Notes: generated from the sequence alone by a model not told the origin. A DNA stretch of 64,000 nucleotides from DASUPK01 sp963804595 (GCA_963804595.1 CAWDQZ010000009.1:62001-126000), one strand, 5' to 3'. Numbered from the stretch's first letter, positions 1 through 9,171 are shown. Numbers and translations are program-made.

Positions 1-1
1 G

Positions 2-550
2 GACCGCGGCGAGGCGGACGGCTACGCACATCACATGACCGACGATCCGCTGCCGAACACGCCGGAGCACCATGTGCTGCTCCAGACGGCGTACGGGGAT
101 CATCAGGTCACCAACGTGGCGGCAGAGGTGGAGGCGAGGACCATCGGGGCGCAGGTCCATACGCCCGAGCTCGATCCGGCGCGGCACTGGGGTGTTGACC
201 CGCTGTTCGGCCTGACGGCCATCGGCTCCTACCCGTACAGCGGTCCGGCGGCGCTCGTCTACTACGACGGCGGGACGCTCAACTTCGACGGCACGCACGG
301 GACGGCCGCGCAGACCTGTACCGATGAGAACAGCGCCACGGTGCACGGGACAGCCCCGGCGCCTCTGGTCAACCTGCCGCCGAACCCGGTGAGCGTGTAC
401 GGCTGCGATCCCCACCAGTACCCGCGGCGATCGCTGGACGGCGTGACCCACGACGCCACCTGGCTGCAGAACGACGGGTTCATCGACCAGTGCGTTGATC
501 CGGGTCCGGTGGCGCGGCCGTGCTACTCGAACGGGTATACCGGGCCCTAG
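2..550 (+). CDS. C-terminal part of a secreted hypothetical protein (5' end outside window)
   Basis: The reading frame is open to the left edge (DRGEADGYAHHM precedes the first internal Met at 35), so this is the last ~180 residues of a longer protein. The segment with VLLQTAYGDHQV followed by an 'AAEVEARTIGA' helix resembles the C-terminal His-loop region of alpha/beta-hydrolase-like secreted proteins of actinobacteria; this is from memory of the family, not a search. The last 70 residues hold four cysteines (YGCDP, DQCVD, RPCYS among them), compatible with an extracellular disulfide-bonded tail. A secreted metalloprotease follows 112 nt downstream on the same strand. The function is not established. 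Confidence 0.6.
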   Translation, partial: DRGEADGYAHHMTDDPLPNTPEHHVLLQTAYGDHQVTNVAAEVEARTIGAQVHTPELDPARHWGVDPLFGLTAIGSYPYSGPAALVYYDGGTLNFDGTHGTAAQTCTDENSATVHGTAPAPLVNLPPNPVSVYGCDPHQYPRRSLDGVTHDATWLQNDGFIDQCVDPGPVARPCYSNGYTGP

Positions 551-661
551 GCCCTGACTTCTCGAACGGACGTCCAGAGGACAGCTTCGGCTTGAGGTAC
601 AGGCGGCCACTTGTGGCCGTGGGTTTGACCACCCGTCATCCCGGGGACCGATCGGTTCGAG

Positions 662-1777
662 GTGGAGCAGATCGGCGATCCCCGTGGCTACGCCCGAGCC
701 TGCGCCCGGATTCTGCTGCTGCTCGTAATCGCCGCCGCCTTTCTGGTGGGCGCTCGCCCGGCCCTCGCCGCCGCGTCCGACTCGGACCTATTCAAGGACC
801 GCGTCATCGGCGGCCCTGTTCCGGCGACCGCGAGCCCGACGGCATCGTCCCCGACTGCGTACCCGGTCCCCGGGGGCGGCACCGTCAAGCTCCAGGTCGA
901 CGCAGCCTACGCCGGGACCGATGCCCAACAGCGGATCCTCGAGACGCTCGGCGCGACCGTCCACGGTCCGGAGATGAGCAGGCTGACTGTCCACATCGCC
1001 GACTCGAACAATCTCTTCCAACTGTGCGGTCAAAACGCGACCGCGTGCTACTTCCCCTCCTCTCAGACGATGGTGGTCTCCGGCAGCCCGATCAATCCGA
1101 ACAACCAGATGCCGCAGGGGATGGTGATCACCCACGAGTACGGCCATCACATCGAGGCCAACCGCTCGTTCCCCGGCTGGTATGCGAGCAACCTCGGCGC
1201 CCGGCACTGGGCCACCTACGAGCATGTCTGCGAAGGAGTCGCCGCCGGCCGGCTATTCCCCGGCGACGAAGGCCTGCACTACTGGGAGAACCCGGGCGAG
1301 GCGTTCGCGCAGGCCTACGCAACCATGCATTACCCCAACGCAGTGCCCTGGTGGTGGAGCTTCGCCGAGCCCGACCGGGGCGCCTTCGACGCGATACGGG
1401 CCGACGTCGCGGACACTTCCGACGGCACCCATACGACCTGGTCGGAGAGGCTCGCCCCGGCTTCCCCCAGCGCCTCCACCACGATCCACGCTTCGCTCGA
1501 TGGGCCGATCAGCGTCAAGGTCCGGCAGCCTCGCTCAGCCAGATTCAGAATGCAGCTGCTCTCCGCGGATGGGAGCGTTGTTAGCAGCGGCGAGAGCCGG
1601 CTGCGGCGGATCGGGAAACAAAGGAAGGGAAAGAAGCGGCGAAAGGGGAAGAGGGCGACCAAGGCTGCAATAAGCGAGCTCTCCTACAGCGCCTGTGGTC
1701 CCGCCCGGACGTTCCAGCTTCAGGTGAGCCGCGTAGCCGGCAAGGGCACCTTCACCGCCGAGATCAACCGTCCCTGA
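662..1777 (+). CDS. Secreted HExxH zinc metalloprotease-like protein
   Basis: A 371-residue protein with a GTG start, then a classical signal peptide (Arg-rich n-region, hydrophobic LLLLVIAAAFLVG, ALAAA cleavage site near residue 38). The catalytic signature is THEYGHH: H158-E159-x-x-H162 fit the gluzincin zinc motif, and E213 in ENPGEAFAQ about 50 residues later is the likely third ligand, within the order and spacing usual for such peptidases. The region from about residue 270 looks like a small beta-domain (bacterial pre-peptidase C-terminal type). It is interrupted by a strongly basic Arg/Lys-rich stretch at residues ~313-334, which could be a wall- or polymer-binding segment. It is most likely exported and active outside the cell. 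The substrate is unknown. Confidence 0.75.
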   Translation: MEQIGDPRGYARACARILLLLVIAAAFLVGARPALAAASDSDLFKDRVIGGPVPATASPTASSPTAYPVPGGGTVKLQVDAAYAGTDAQQRILETLGATVHGPEMSRLTVHIADSNNLFQLCGQNATACYFPSSQTMVVSGSPINPNNQMPQGMVITHEYGHHIEANRSFPGWYASNLGARHWATYEHVCEGVAAGRLFPGDEGLHYWENPGEAFAQAYATMHYPNAVPWWWSFAEPDRGAFDAIRADVADTSDGTHTTWSERLAPASPSASTTIHASLDGPISVKVRQPRSARFRMQLLSADGSVVSSGESRLRRIGKQRKGKKRRKGKRATKAAISELSYSACGPARTFQLQVSRVAGKGTFTAEINRP

Positions 1778-1782
1778 ACCGC

Positions 1783-1788
1783 TAGCGT
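1783..1788 (+). promoter_or_regulatory. Candidate -10 box TAGCGT, leaderless promoter
   Basis: TAGCGT ends 7 nt before the ATG at 1796 of the GT2 gene. The same TAnnnT-to-start spacing (6-11 nt) recurs before many first genes of transcription units in this window. Initiation about 7 nt after the hexamer would give a leaderless mRNA. No clear -35 is visible. Confidence 0.45.
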
Positions 1789-1795
1789 CGAGCGC

Positions 1796-2668
1796 ATGAC
1801 TCCCCGGGTCAGCGTGATCGTGCCGTGCTTCAACGACGGCGTCCTGGCGATCGAGGCGGTCGACTCGGTGGCCGAGTCCAAGCCGGTGGAGCTGGTGGTG
1901 GTCGACGATGGATCCACCGAGGCCGAGACACGCCAAGCGCTGGCCGAGCTCGAGAGTCGTGGCGTCCGTGTGATTCGCCGAGAGAACGGCGGGCTTTCCG
2001 CCGCGCGGATGACCGGGGTCAGTGGCACGTCCGCGCCCTATGTCTATCCACTTGACTCCGATGACCTGTTGGTACCCGGAGCGCTCGGCGTGATGGCCGA
2101 CGCCCTCGACCGGCGCCCGGACGCCGGCTTCGCATTCGGGGACCTCGAGGTCTTCGGCGACTTCCGCGGCCTCTACCCCTCCCCCGCCGAGTTCAGCCGC
2201 TGGGCCCAGACCTGGGCCAACTTCATTCCGGTCGGATCGCTGATTCGCCGTAGCGCGCTCGAGCAGGTCGGCGCGTGGGAATCGCTCGGTCCCGACGTCC
2301 CGAGCGGATATGAGGACTGGGACCTGTGGCTGAAGCTGGGCGAGTCCGGCTGGACCGGTGTCAGGGTGCCCGGTGTCGTCTACAGGCGCCGACGGGTCAA
2401 AGGGACACGGATGCTCGGGCGCGCACGCCCGCGTCATCGCGACCTGCTGAGGCGTCTCCGCAAGCGCCACCCGGCGAGCTTCGAACGTCGGCGGGCGCTG
2501 GCGCGGGCAGAGCGCATTCCCCTTCGCCGGCGCCTCGCCTACCCCGTCCTCTTTGGCATTCGCAACACGAACCTCGTTCCCCACGCGCTGGAGGACCGGA
2601 TCATCCTCCGCTACATGGAGTGGCGCCTCCGGAGGGCCGAGACGAGCAGAGCGGTGACGGCGAGGTAG
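1796..2668 (+). CDS. Glycosyltransferase family 2 (GT-A fold)
   Basis: A 290-residue cytosolic or peripheral-membrane glycosyltransferase transferring a sugar from a nucleotide-sugar donor. The N-terminus has the GT2 order: VSVIVPCFNDG (residues 5-15), VVVDDGST (34-41), the NGGLSAAR loop and the metal-binding PLDSDD (85-90). An acceptor-side GYEDWDLWLKLG motif follows near residue 170. The C-terminal 90 residues are Arg-rich, as is common for enzymes that sit on the membrane. The ATG is preceded by a TAGCGT -10 box and no Shine-Dalgarno. The 3' end overlaps the convergent YbhN-like gene by 58 nt. The closest architecture in the window is the GT2 at 54280-55116. Donor and acceptor are unknown. 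Confidence 0.85.
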   Translation: MTPRVSVIVPCFNDGVLAIEAVDSVAESKPVELVVVDDGSTEAETRQALAELESRGVRVIRRENGGLSAARMTGVSGTSAPYVYPLDSDDLLVPGALGVMADALDRRPDAGFAFGDLEVFGDFRGLYPSPAEFSRWAQTWANFIPVGSLIRRSALEQVGAWESLGPDVPSGYEDWDLWLKLGESGWTGVRVPGVVYRRRRVKGTRMLGRARPRHRDLLRRLRKRHPASFERRRALARAERIPLRRRLAYPVLFGIRNTNLVPHALEDRIILRYMEWRLRRAETSRAVTAR

Positions 2669-3555
2669 AGCAGGTCGGCGGCCAGCAGCGAACCGGTGAG
2701 CAGAACGCCGGCCGCACTGGCGCTGGCGACTGCATCTCCCCCCTTGCCGGCGGCGGCGAGCAGTGGGGCGGTGGCACCCGCGGCAGCGGTTCCGATCGGG
2801 ATCACGGCTGCCGCGCCGCTCGCAACGAACACCGCGATCACCACGATCAGCGAGGAGTGCAGCCCCACGCTGGTCAGCGCGAGCCCTACCCGCCCGATCT
2901 GGCAGAGGAGCGTGGCCGCCAAGGCGGCGGTCAGACCCGCCAGGGTGCGAGGCTCTCGGGCGACGGCCAGCCCCGCGGCGAACTGGGGAGTCGTCCAGCG
3001 GCGTGCCACCGCGACCATCGCGGCGACACCGACCGCCCCAGCGACGACGATCAGCACGGCGGCGTAGAGCGGAATGCCGAGCGTCCAGGACGCCGCGAGA
3101 ATGAGGAGGGAGACCAGCGCCGCCTCGACGACGAGGGAGACCGTTTCCGCCGCGATGAGCTGGGAGGCGGTCGGCGAGCGATCGGGAATCGTGCGCCGCA
3201 GGATCGCGATCCGCACCGCCCCTCCGACGTACTGGTTGAGGAGCCCGACCGTGTAGCAGACGGCGCTCGAGGCATGAGCCTCGCGGGGGTGGACGTCGCC
3301 GCCTGCGGCGTCCACGGCCACCTGCCAGCCGATCGTCCTGAAGACCAGAGCGGCCAAGGCGAGGGCGAGGATGGCGACGAACCGGCCCGCGCCCACCCGG
3401 TCGAGTGCATCGCCCACCTCGCTCGCACGCGGCACGATGACCACGAGTAGGAACGCGACCACGATCGCGGTGCCGATCGCGGTCGCCACCCAACGGGCAC
3501 GGACGGGGCCGCGGCGGAGATCAGCCGTAGGCTTCGATCCAGTCCCAGGGCTCAT
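2611..3555 (-). CDS. YbhN/UPF0104-type (lysylphosphatidylglycerol synthase TM region-like) integral membrane protein
   Basis: About 314 residues from the ATG at 3555 (MSPGTGSKP); an upstream Met at 3600 is also in frame but lies deeper inside the upstream gene. There are eight or so hydrophobic helices. The conserved core of this family is visible: the GWQVAVDAAGG loop, the TVGLLNQYVGGAVRIAILRR segment, and the C-terminal PIGTAAAGATAPLLAAAG loop. These proteins are polytopic and often sit in glycolipid or polysaccharide loci as putative lipid-linked substrate flippases. It is the last gene of a minus-strand operon (GT2, DUF2304, membrane protein, this gene) and overlaps the upstream gene by 35 nt, so it is probably translationally coupled. 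Confidence 0.75.
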   Translation of the reverse strand: MSPGTGSKPTADLRRGPVRARWVATAIGTAIVVAFLLVVIVPRASEVGDALDRVGAGRFVAILALALAALVFRTIGWQVAVDAAGGDVHPREAHASSAVCYTVGLLNQYVGGAVRIAILRRTIPDRSPTASQLIAAETVSLVVEAALVSLLILAASWTLGIPLYAAVLIVVAGAVGVAAMVAVARRWTTPQFAAGLAVAREPRTLAGLTAALAATLLCQIGRVGLALTSVGLHSSLIVVIAVFVASGAAAVIPIGTAAAGATAPLLAAAGKGGDAVASASAAGVLLTGSLLAADLLYLAVTALLVSALRRRHSM

Positions 3556-5894
3556 TGCAGAGGCTCCGGTAGTCCGAGGCCGGAACCAGAGTCGTGCCAC
3601 GGTCGGCGGGCTGGACGCGCTCCAGGATCAGCGGCCCGAGTGGCGCAGAACCCAGACCGCTGCCGGGATGAAGGCCGGCGTCATCGTCGTATTCGATCTT
3701 GAGCGGCGCCCGCCCGGGATCGAGGGCAAACGGGCCGAACGGCTGGTAGAGCGTCTCGTTGAGCGCCTGGCGCACGCTGGCGCTTTGCCCCCCGACGCTG
3801 ACCTCGAGCGAGCCGCGAATGTTTCCCCCGACCCAGACCCGATAGTCGCCGGCCGTCGACACCGGAACCGGGACCTCGAGCGTCCCCGTAGAGCCCGGGG
3901 TGAAGATCGTCCCGCTGTTCTCCCACGATGAGGGCATCGTCGCCGAGCTCAGGTCCACCAGCATCGTGTCGTTCGGGCGCGCGGCCACGAGTGTCCCTGC
4001 TTGACCGGCCTTGGCCGCGAGCGCGGCGACATCCCCGCAATCCGGGAGCGCGCTACTCGACGGCGCCTCTCCCAGGGGCAGGCGCTCCACCAGCGACTGG
4101 CCGGCGACCGGGGATCCGCTCCGCTGCCAGACCTCGTAGTAGGTGCCCGCGTACGCGAGCCGAAAGTCGCCGGGCGGGCGGCTGGCCACAGGGGTGCGCC
4201 GGAGCACCAGCAGGTTGTACGGGGAGAGCGAGCGGGTCGCGATCATGTCGGTGTCGAGGTAGGGGACGTCGTCGGGCTTCGAGCCGTTCGTCAGGTACAC
4301 CGGGCGTCGCCGCAGGTCCTTGGCGTTCTCAGTGTCCAGTCCACGCAGGAAGTGCCGGCCGCCGTAGGACGACCCCTCCGTCTCGAGGGCCGGGCCGCGC
4401 CCGTCGAAGCGCTCGCCGATCTGTTCGAGCTCGCGATGCTCGGCACGCGGGGCCAGGTAGACGCCCTGAAATGCGAGCACGGAGGAGACCAGGATGAGGC
4501 CCGCCGCGACCGTTCCGATCAGCCAGCCCTCGATGTTGAAGCGGGTTCGCTGAATCAGGAGCGCCACTCCGACGAAGGCCGCGGTCAGCAGGGCCGGCGA
4601 GATGATCGTCATCGCCTTGCCCTGGATCCAGGGCGAGCCGAGCGCGTAGGTGACGGCGAACCCGGCGACGCCGCCCACCACGTAGCCGGCGAAGGGCAGA
4701 GCGCGATCCTTGATCGCCCGGTAGGCGGCGAACACCGCCATCGCCGCCAGCACCACGATCATGATCTTCGTGACGACCTCGAAGTGCGGGCTGTCGCGGA
4801 AGTCATGGGCGGGCCAGAGCCCGATCACGTGCAGGATGCTGAGGGGCGCTCGCAGGTTGCCGAGCTCGCTCTCGGCGAACAGATAGCCCTGGAAGGGGTT
4901 GAAGAGCCCGTTGGGCCCGATCAGCTGCGGGAGCGTCGCCACCACCACGAAGGCGACGGCCGCCCCGGCGAGGATCAGCGCCTCGCGTTTGCCCAGCCGC
5001 CGGCGAGCGACCAGCAGTAGCGGGAGCATCGTCGGCACGACCCAGACCGCGCCGCCGAACCCGAGGATCGCCAAAAAGGCGGTCGCCGAGATCCCGGGCA
5101 GGATCCAAGGCCAGCGCGCCTCGGAGTCCTGGATCGCCCGCCAGGCGGTCAGCGGCCCGAGAGCGAGGATGGCCGCCGCGGCGGCCTCCTTCACCCCGCC
5201 CCAGAGCGTGTAGCCGAGCAGCATCGAGGACTGCGCCGCCGAGGAAGGCGATTCCGGCCCGGGCCGGCGCCTTCGGCACCAGCGGCCGGATCAGCTCGGT
5301 GAGCGTGAGCGCGAGGATCGCCACCATCAGCGCCATCGACGGCTGAACGGTCCAGGCGAGGTCCTGGCCGACCAGCTTCCCGATCAGCGCCATCGGCACA
5401 AAGGAGCCGATCGGGTAGCCGTTGCCGGCGTTGATCTGGACCATCGCCTCCCAGGTCGAGGGCGGGAAGTTCGTCTGCGGCCCAAACTCGAAGGAGTGAT
5501 CGGCGAGACCCATCCAGGTTCCGGTGTCGTCCAGCTTGATGTAGCCCGCCCAGGTCGGCTCGCCGGAGAGCACGACCGGGGCGGCGAAGACGACGTACAC
5601 CCCCAATGCAGCGACGATCTCCCACCGAGGGACGGGTCCCGTGATCAGGCCCGCGCTCCATCCCATGAACAGGCCGACGATGCCCATGCCGGCGATCAGC
5701 GGCAGGGTGAGCTCCGCGGTCGCGTCGGTGCTCACCCCGATCTGGGCGACGACGATCATCGTCGCCAAGCCGATCGCGGGCCTCAGGGTCCAGGATGCTC
5801 GGACGCCGGAGATCAGCTCGACGCCAAATGAGAGGCCGAGCGCGACTAGGAGTAGTAGGGCCGGCCCGAGTAACCAGCAGAGGAAGAGGTCCAA
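3521..5894 (-). CDS. Large polytopic membrane protein, GT-C-like, with periplasmic C-terminal domain (one frameshift)
   Basis: Two overlapping frames form one protein of ~790 residues. The first (from 5894, MDLFLCWLLGP) runs to AFLGGA, and the second resumes at AQSSMLLGYTLWGG. A single-base indel near 5235 joins them. The N-terminal ~500 residues carry a dozen or more membrane helices with an extracytoplasmic loop GYIKLDDTGTWMGL. The last ~280 residues are soluble and beta-rich. The gene at 57994-60396 is a full-length intact paralog of the same size and plan, which supports reading this one as a single gene. The role is probably in lipid-linked glycan assembly (GT-C-like glycosyltransferase or ligase). 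No catalytic residues can be assigned with confidence. Confidence 0.7.
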
Positions 5895-5903
5895 GCCGGG
5901 ACC

Positions 5904-6377
5904 CTAGGAGCCGGGTGGCTCGGTGGCGGCCGGACTTCCTTTCCCATCCTCGGCGCCACCGTCCTCGGGGGGTCCCTCCCTCGCGATCGGCGTCACCCGC
6001 ATTCGCAGCAGGGCGTTCTCCTGCGCCAATCTGGTGATTCGCTCGCCCTGGCGGGAAGCCGTCACCGTCGACTCGAAGGCGAGGGCGAGAAGGAGGAGGA
6101 GGAGCAGCGCGAACAGCGCGATGTTCGTGTCCCGGACCCCGAGCCCCTTGGCGAGCAGCTCGAGCAGGGTCGGGAAGATCGCGCCGGCCAGCATCCCAAG
6201 CGCGAGGACGAACCAGAGCACGGTGTAACGCTCCTGGAGGCGGCGTCTGCGGACCAGCTCGAGCACCAAGAGGAAGAAAAAGAGGGCGGCCGCCGCGGCG
6301 ATGATTCGCGAACGCGTGGTCAGATGGACCGAGGGCTCCACGGCGATCAGGAGCGCCCTGGCGATGGCCGGGGTCAT
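5904..6377 (-). CDS. DUF2304 domain membrane protein
   Basis: A 157-residue protein with three predicted helices (residues ~22-42, ~55-75, ~85-103): LFFFLLVLELVRRRRLQERYTVLWF and NIALFALLLLLLLALAFE. These are followed by a short coiled coil (RITRLAQENALLRMRV) and a disordered tail. This matches the DUF2304 family, which is typically encoded next to polyprenyl-phosphate GT2 enzymes and thought to act as their membrane partner. The start ATG overlaps the stop of the upstream GT2 in an ATGA arrangement (4 nt), so the two are almost certainly co-translated. The downstream membrane protein starts 9 nt after its stop. Confidence 0.85.
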   Translation of the reverse strand: MTPAIARALLIAVEPSVHLTTRSRIIAAAAALFFFLLVLELVRRRRLQERYTVLWFVLALGMLAGAIFPTLLELLAKGLGVRDTNIALFALLLLLLLALAFESTVTASRQGERITRLAQENALLRMRVTPIAREGPPEDGGAEDGKGSPAATEPPGS

Positions 6378-7108
6378 CGGATCGCCGCCCGGAAGCGGCC
6401 AATCGCGATCAGGATCATCGCCTTCAAGACGAAGAGGAAGGAGGGCGTCGCGGTCAGGTAGGAGGTGCCTCGCTCCCGCGCGAGCATTCGCACCGGCACC
6501 TCGTCGATGACAAGTCCCTCCTTGAGAGCGGTCTGCAGGGCCTCGATCTCCCCGAAGTCAGGCTGGTAGAGATGGGCGAAGAGCTCGATCGCCCTCCGGT
6601 TCCCGGCTCGAAAGCCGCTGGTGATGTCGGAGAACCGCCCACCGCTGGTGACGTTGACGAGCCGCCCGAGGAGTCTGATCCAGAAGCGGCGCAGCGGGCT
6701 GGAGCGAAAGTTCGGCCCGCGCCCCGGATCGGGGGCGAACCGGCTCCCGACGATCAGGTCCGCGCTGCCGGCCCAAACCGGCTCCAGGATCCGGGGCAGC
6801 TCCTGCGGGGGATGCTGGCCGTCGGCGTCCAGGTGGGCGAAGTACTGGAATCCCTCCTCCGCGGCGAAGCGGTAGCCGGTCTGGAGCGCCGCCCCCAGCC
6901 CCGCGTTGAAGGGCAGGACGGCGACATCGACACCGGCGGCGGCTGCCTCCTCTCTGGTGTGATCCGTCGACCCGTCATCGACAACGAGGACGGTCGCGTC
7001 GGGAAACTGATCCCTGACGCCAGTGATCACTTCCGCCACGCTCTCCTCCTCGTTGAGCGCAGGGATGAAGATCAGGGTCTCGCTCTCTTGGTTCGATCGT
7101 GAGGTCAC
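6374..7108 (-). CDS. GT2 dolichol-phosphate-mannose-synthase-like glycosyltransferase
   Basis: A 244-residue GT-A enzyme of the DPM1/polyprenyl-phosphate type. It has FIPALNEEESV (13-23), VVDDGSTD, the FNAGLGAALQTGY loop, HLDADGQHPP (metal-binding DAD) and the SGFRAGNRRAIELF segment of this subfamily. A C-terminal hydrophobic stretch (LFVLKAMILIAIG) anchors it. It is expected to move a sugar onto a polyprenyl phosphate at the inner face of the membrane. It is the first gene of the minus-strand operon with DUF2304, the polytopic protein and YbhN-like protein. The GTG start at 7108 has an AGAGGT purine run about 7 nt upstream. Confidence 0.85.
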   Translation of the reverse strand: MTSRSNQESETLIFIPALNEEESVAEVITGVRDQFPDATVLVVDDGSTDHTREEAAAAGVDVAVLPFNAGLGAALQTGYRFAAEEGFQYFAHLDADGQHPPQELPRILEPVWAGSADLIVGSRFAPDPGRGPNFRSSPLRRFWIRLLGRLVNVTSGGRFSDITSGFRAGNRRAIELFAHLYQPDFGEIEALQTALKEGLVIDEVPVRMLARERGTSYLTATPSFLFVLKAMILIAIGRFRAAIR

Positions 7109-7200
7109 CGGACACCTCTGGTCGAGGCCGAGCGTGACGGACGCGTTGGCCGGGCTCCCAGGCGCGGCGCGAGCGTACCAGCGGTTGCCGACGGCTCTCT

Positions 7201-7850
7201 GTGATAAACCCCCGGCGCTTGAACGGGCAGGATCCCACCCAGCGGATGCGGCAATTCACCAAGCGGTTGAGAGAGCCCCGCATCGCGGCTTTGGTTGGTG
7301 TCGGAATCGCCGTCATCGTCGTGGCGATCCTGCTGATCTCCAGCGGAGGCGACGACAACAACGGCGGCGGCAGCACCACCGCCAGCAGCACCACGAGCAA
7401 CGGCGGCGCGGAAATCCTACCCAGGCGACGAAGCCGATCGAGGCGACCGTCGATCGGCTGCTCGAGCTGTCGAGCGTGGTCGGCCATCCGGTCTACTGGG
7501 CGGGAGCGCGACCGGGCAAGAAGTACGAGCTGACGATCACGCCCGACCAGAACATCTTCATCCGCTACCTCGACCCGGGCGTCCCGATCGGCTCCAAGGA
7601 CGTTTCTTCCCTGACTGTGGGGACCTATCCGGTGCAGGACGCCGTCGCGGCCCTGCAACACGAGGCGGACAAGCCGGGTGCCCGCACCGCTTCGGCGCCT
7701 GGCGGCGGCTTCGTTCTGACCAGCGCCGACGCCCCCCAGAGCGTTTACCTCGCCTACCCGGACTCGAACTACCAGATCGAGGTCTACGACCCCGACCCCC
7801 AACGCGCCCTCAGCCTCGCGACATCGGGCGCCATCGTCCCGATCACGTGA
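7201..7850 (+). CDS. Membrane-anchored hypothetical protein (one frameshift)
   Basis: Read as one gene of ~215 residues across a single-base indel near 7415. The first frame (GTG 7201) gives a short basic N-terminus, one transmembrane helix (IAALVGVGIAVIVVAILLIS) and a Gly/Ser/Thr/Asn-rich linker. The second frame continues PTQATKPIEATVDRLLEL and a compact domain with VYWAGARPGKKYELTIT, VGTYPVQDAVAALQ and SVYLAYPDSNYQIEVYDP. The plan (anchor, flexible linker, ~140-residue soluble domain) suggests an extracytoplasmic domain tethered to the membrane. No family is recognised. The stop codon overlaps a perfect 18-nt palindrome at 7849-7866. Confidence 0.6.
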
Positions 7851-7866
7851 CCGCCGCGCGGCGGTC
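7849..7866. terminator. Perfect 18-nt palindrome on the stop codon
   Basis: The sequence gaccgccgcgcggcggtc is fully self-complementary and begins inside the TGA of the upstream gene. It can form a short GC hairpin ahead of the stronger hairpin at 7896-7925 and may assist termination. Confidence 0.4.
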
Positions 7867-7895
7867 CTGAAGCGGGCAGCCTCGGGCTTGGAACG

Positions 7896-7925
7896 CACGG
7901 GGCCGGCCCTGAGGCCGGCCCCGTG
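7896..7925. terminator. Hairpin terminator between convergent genes
   Basis: A 13-bp perfect stem (cacggggccggcc / ggccggccccgtg) with a CTGA loop lies between the plus-strand gene ending at 7850 and the minus-strand collagen-like gene ending at 7945. There is no T-run, as is common in high-GC actinobacteria. The symmetry makes it suitable as a bidirectional terminator. Confidence 0.65.
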
Positions 7926-7944
7926 TTCCCAATCGTTCGGATTG

Positions 7945-8952
7945 CTAGGACGTCGACAGCACACAGATGACGTATGCCGTTACTCCGCTGTTGCCGGAGC
8001 CCTGAGCCATCCAGCCGTTCGGCGTTCCGTTCGAGCCCTGAGTCGGGTTCGACCGGTGCAGCGAGCTGCTACCGCCGGCGAAGCCGCCTCCGCCGGTGGC
8101 GACATAACCCGCCGGGCACGTCACCGTGTCCGCGTTGTTGCCACTGGCACCGCTACCTAGAACGACCTGGGCCGTGGCCACCGTGCTGGGGCCGGTGGCT
8201 CCGGTCGGGCCGGTAGCGCCCTGCGGGCCGGTGTCGCCCTTGGGACCCGTGATGCCCTGGGGACCCGTGATGCCCTGGGGACCCGTGTCACCCTTCGGAC
8301 CGGTGTCGCCATTGGGACCCGTGTCACCCTTCGGACCGGTGTCGCCCTTGGGACCCGTGACGCCCTGGGGACCAGTGAGGCCCTGGGGCCCGGTCTCGCC
8401 CTTCGGACCGGTATCGCCCTTCGGACCGGTGTCGCCGGTCGGACCCGTGTCGCCCTTCGGACCTGTATCGCCCTTCGGACCTGTATCGCCCTTCGGACCT
8501 GTATCGCCCTTGGGACCGGTGTCACCCTTCGGGCCGGTATCGCCCTTCGGACCGGTGTCGCCGGCAGGGCCTGTCGCGCCCGATGGGCCCGTCGCGCCGG
8601 CTGGTCCCGTCGCCCCGGCCGGACCGGCCGGACCGATTGGACCCTGGGCGCCGGCGGGACCGACGGGTCCCTGCACGCCCGGAGCGCCCTGGGCGCCCGG
8701 GAGGCTGTAGACGTCGAACTGCTTGCACGTCTTGTGAGACCGGTTGTTGAAGTAGCGCGTGATGATCGTCATCGACGGTGGGTCATCCGACTGGGTGACC
8801 CTGCTCACCACCCGCAACTGGGCAAGCGCGTTGCCCTTCTTGCACTTGGTCTTGCTCGAGATAAGCGACGCTGACGACTGAGCCGGAATGATCAGGGCAC
8901 AGATCGCCGCGATACCGCACAAGAGCGAAACCCGAAATGTCTTGGCAGCCAA
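7945..8952 (-). CDS. Secreted collagen-like triple-helix repeat protein
   Basis: A 335-residue protein. The start TTG at 8952 is chosen because AGGAGG lies just upstream, one of the few strong Shine-Dalgarno sites here. A signal peptide (VSLLCGIAAICALIIPAQSSA) is followed by an ~55-residue N-domain with three cysteines. Then comes an uninterrupted Gly-X-Y tract from about residue 86 to 256, mostly GDTGPK and GPTGAT-type triplets without Pro in the second position. The last ~79 residues form a C-domain (VTCPAGYVATGGGGFAGG ... GVTAYVICVLS) that may act as a trimerisation or surface-binding head. It is probably an extracellular stalk-like trimer. The DNA of the tract is a 9/18-nt tandem repeat prone to length change. 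Confidence 0.85.
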   Translation of the reverse strand: MAAKTFRVSLLCGIAAICALIIPAQSSASLISSKTKCKKGNALAQLRVVSRVTQSDDPPSMTIITRYFNNRSHKTCKQFDVYSLPGAQGAPGVQGPVGPAGAQGPIGPAGPAGATGPAGATGPSGATGPAGDTGPKGDTGPKGDTGPKGDTGPKGDTGPKGDTGPKGDTGPTGDTGPKGDTGPKGETGPQGLTGPQGVTGPKGDTGPKGDTGPNGDTGPKGDTGPQGITGPQGITGPKGDTGPQGATGPTGATGPSTVATAQVVLGSGASGNNADTVTCPAGYVATGGGGFAGGSSSLHRSNPTQGSNGTPNGWMAQGSGNSGVTAYVICVLSTS

Positions 8953-9171
8953 TTTGCCTCCTGTTGGACTTGGTTATTCCCCGTACCGCGCGCGGATCTC
9001 GCCCGTGTTCCCCTATCGGCAAGTCCCCTGCGCCTTACTCGATCGAAAACGGTACCCCCTGACCGGTGGACGAACACCCGTAGTTTCCCGTCGTCGGCGT
9101 CCGTACATGCGTCCAATTACAGGCAAATTGGTTAGGGCCCGCCGCCAAAAATCCGTAAGAGTCAGTTCGAT

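Noticed and set aside
1535..3493. 652-codon open frame on the minus strand opposite the GT2 and through the YbhN-like gene
   Set aside because: Composition is Arg/Gly/Ala-rich without domain text. It is antisense to a clear GT2 and out of frame with the YbhN-like gene, a typical high-GC shadow.
8180..8640. Possible CRISPR array (regular ~18-nt repeats)
   Set aside because: Repeats are contiguous and codon-periodic with no unique spacers. They encode collagen triplets.
8126..8710. Plus-strand 194-residue 'GPVSPFGPVSP' repeat protein
   Set aside because: It is the exact antisense of the Gly-X-Y tract. The real strand is shown by the signal peptide, C-domain and AGGAGG start of the minus-strand gene.
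8953..9171. Riboswitch in the 219-nt gap upstream of the collagen-like gene
   Set aside because: I looked for known riboswitch cores on the minus strand and saw none. Only the AGGAGG site near the start is supported.
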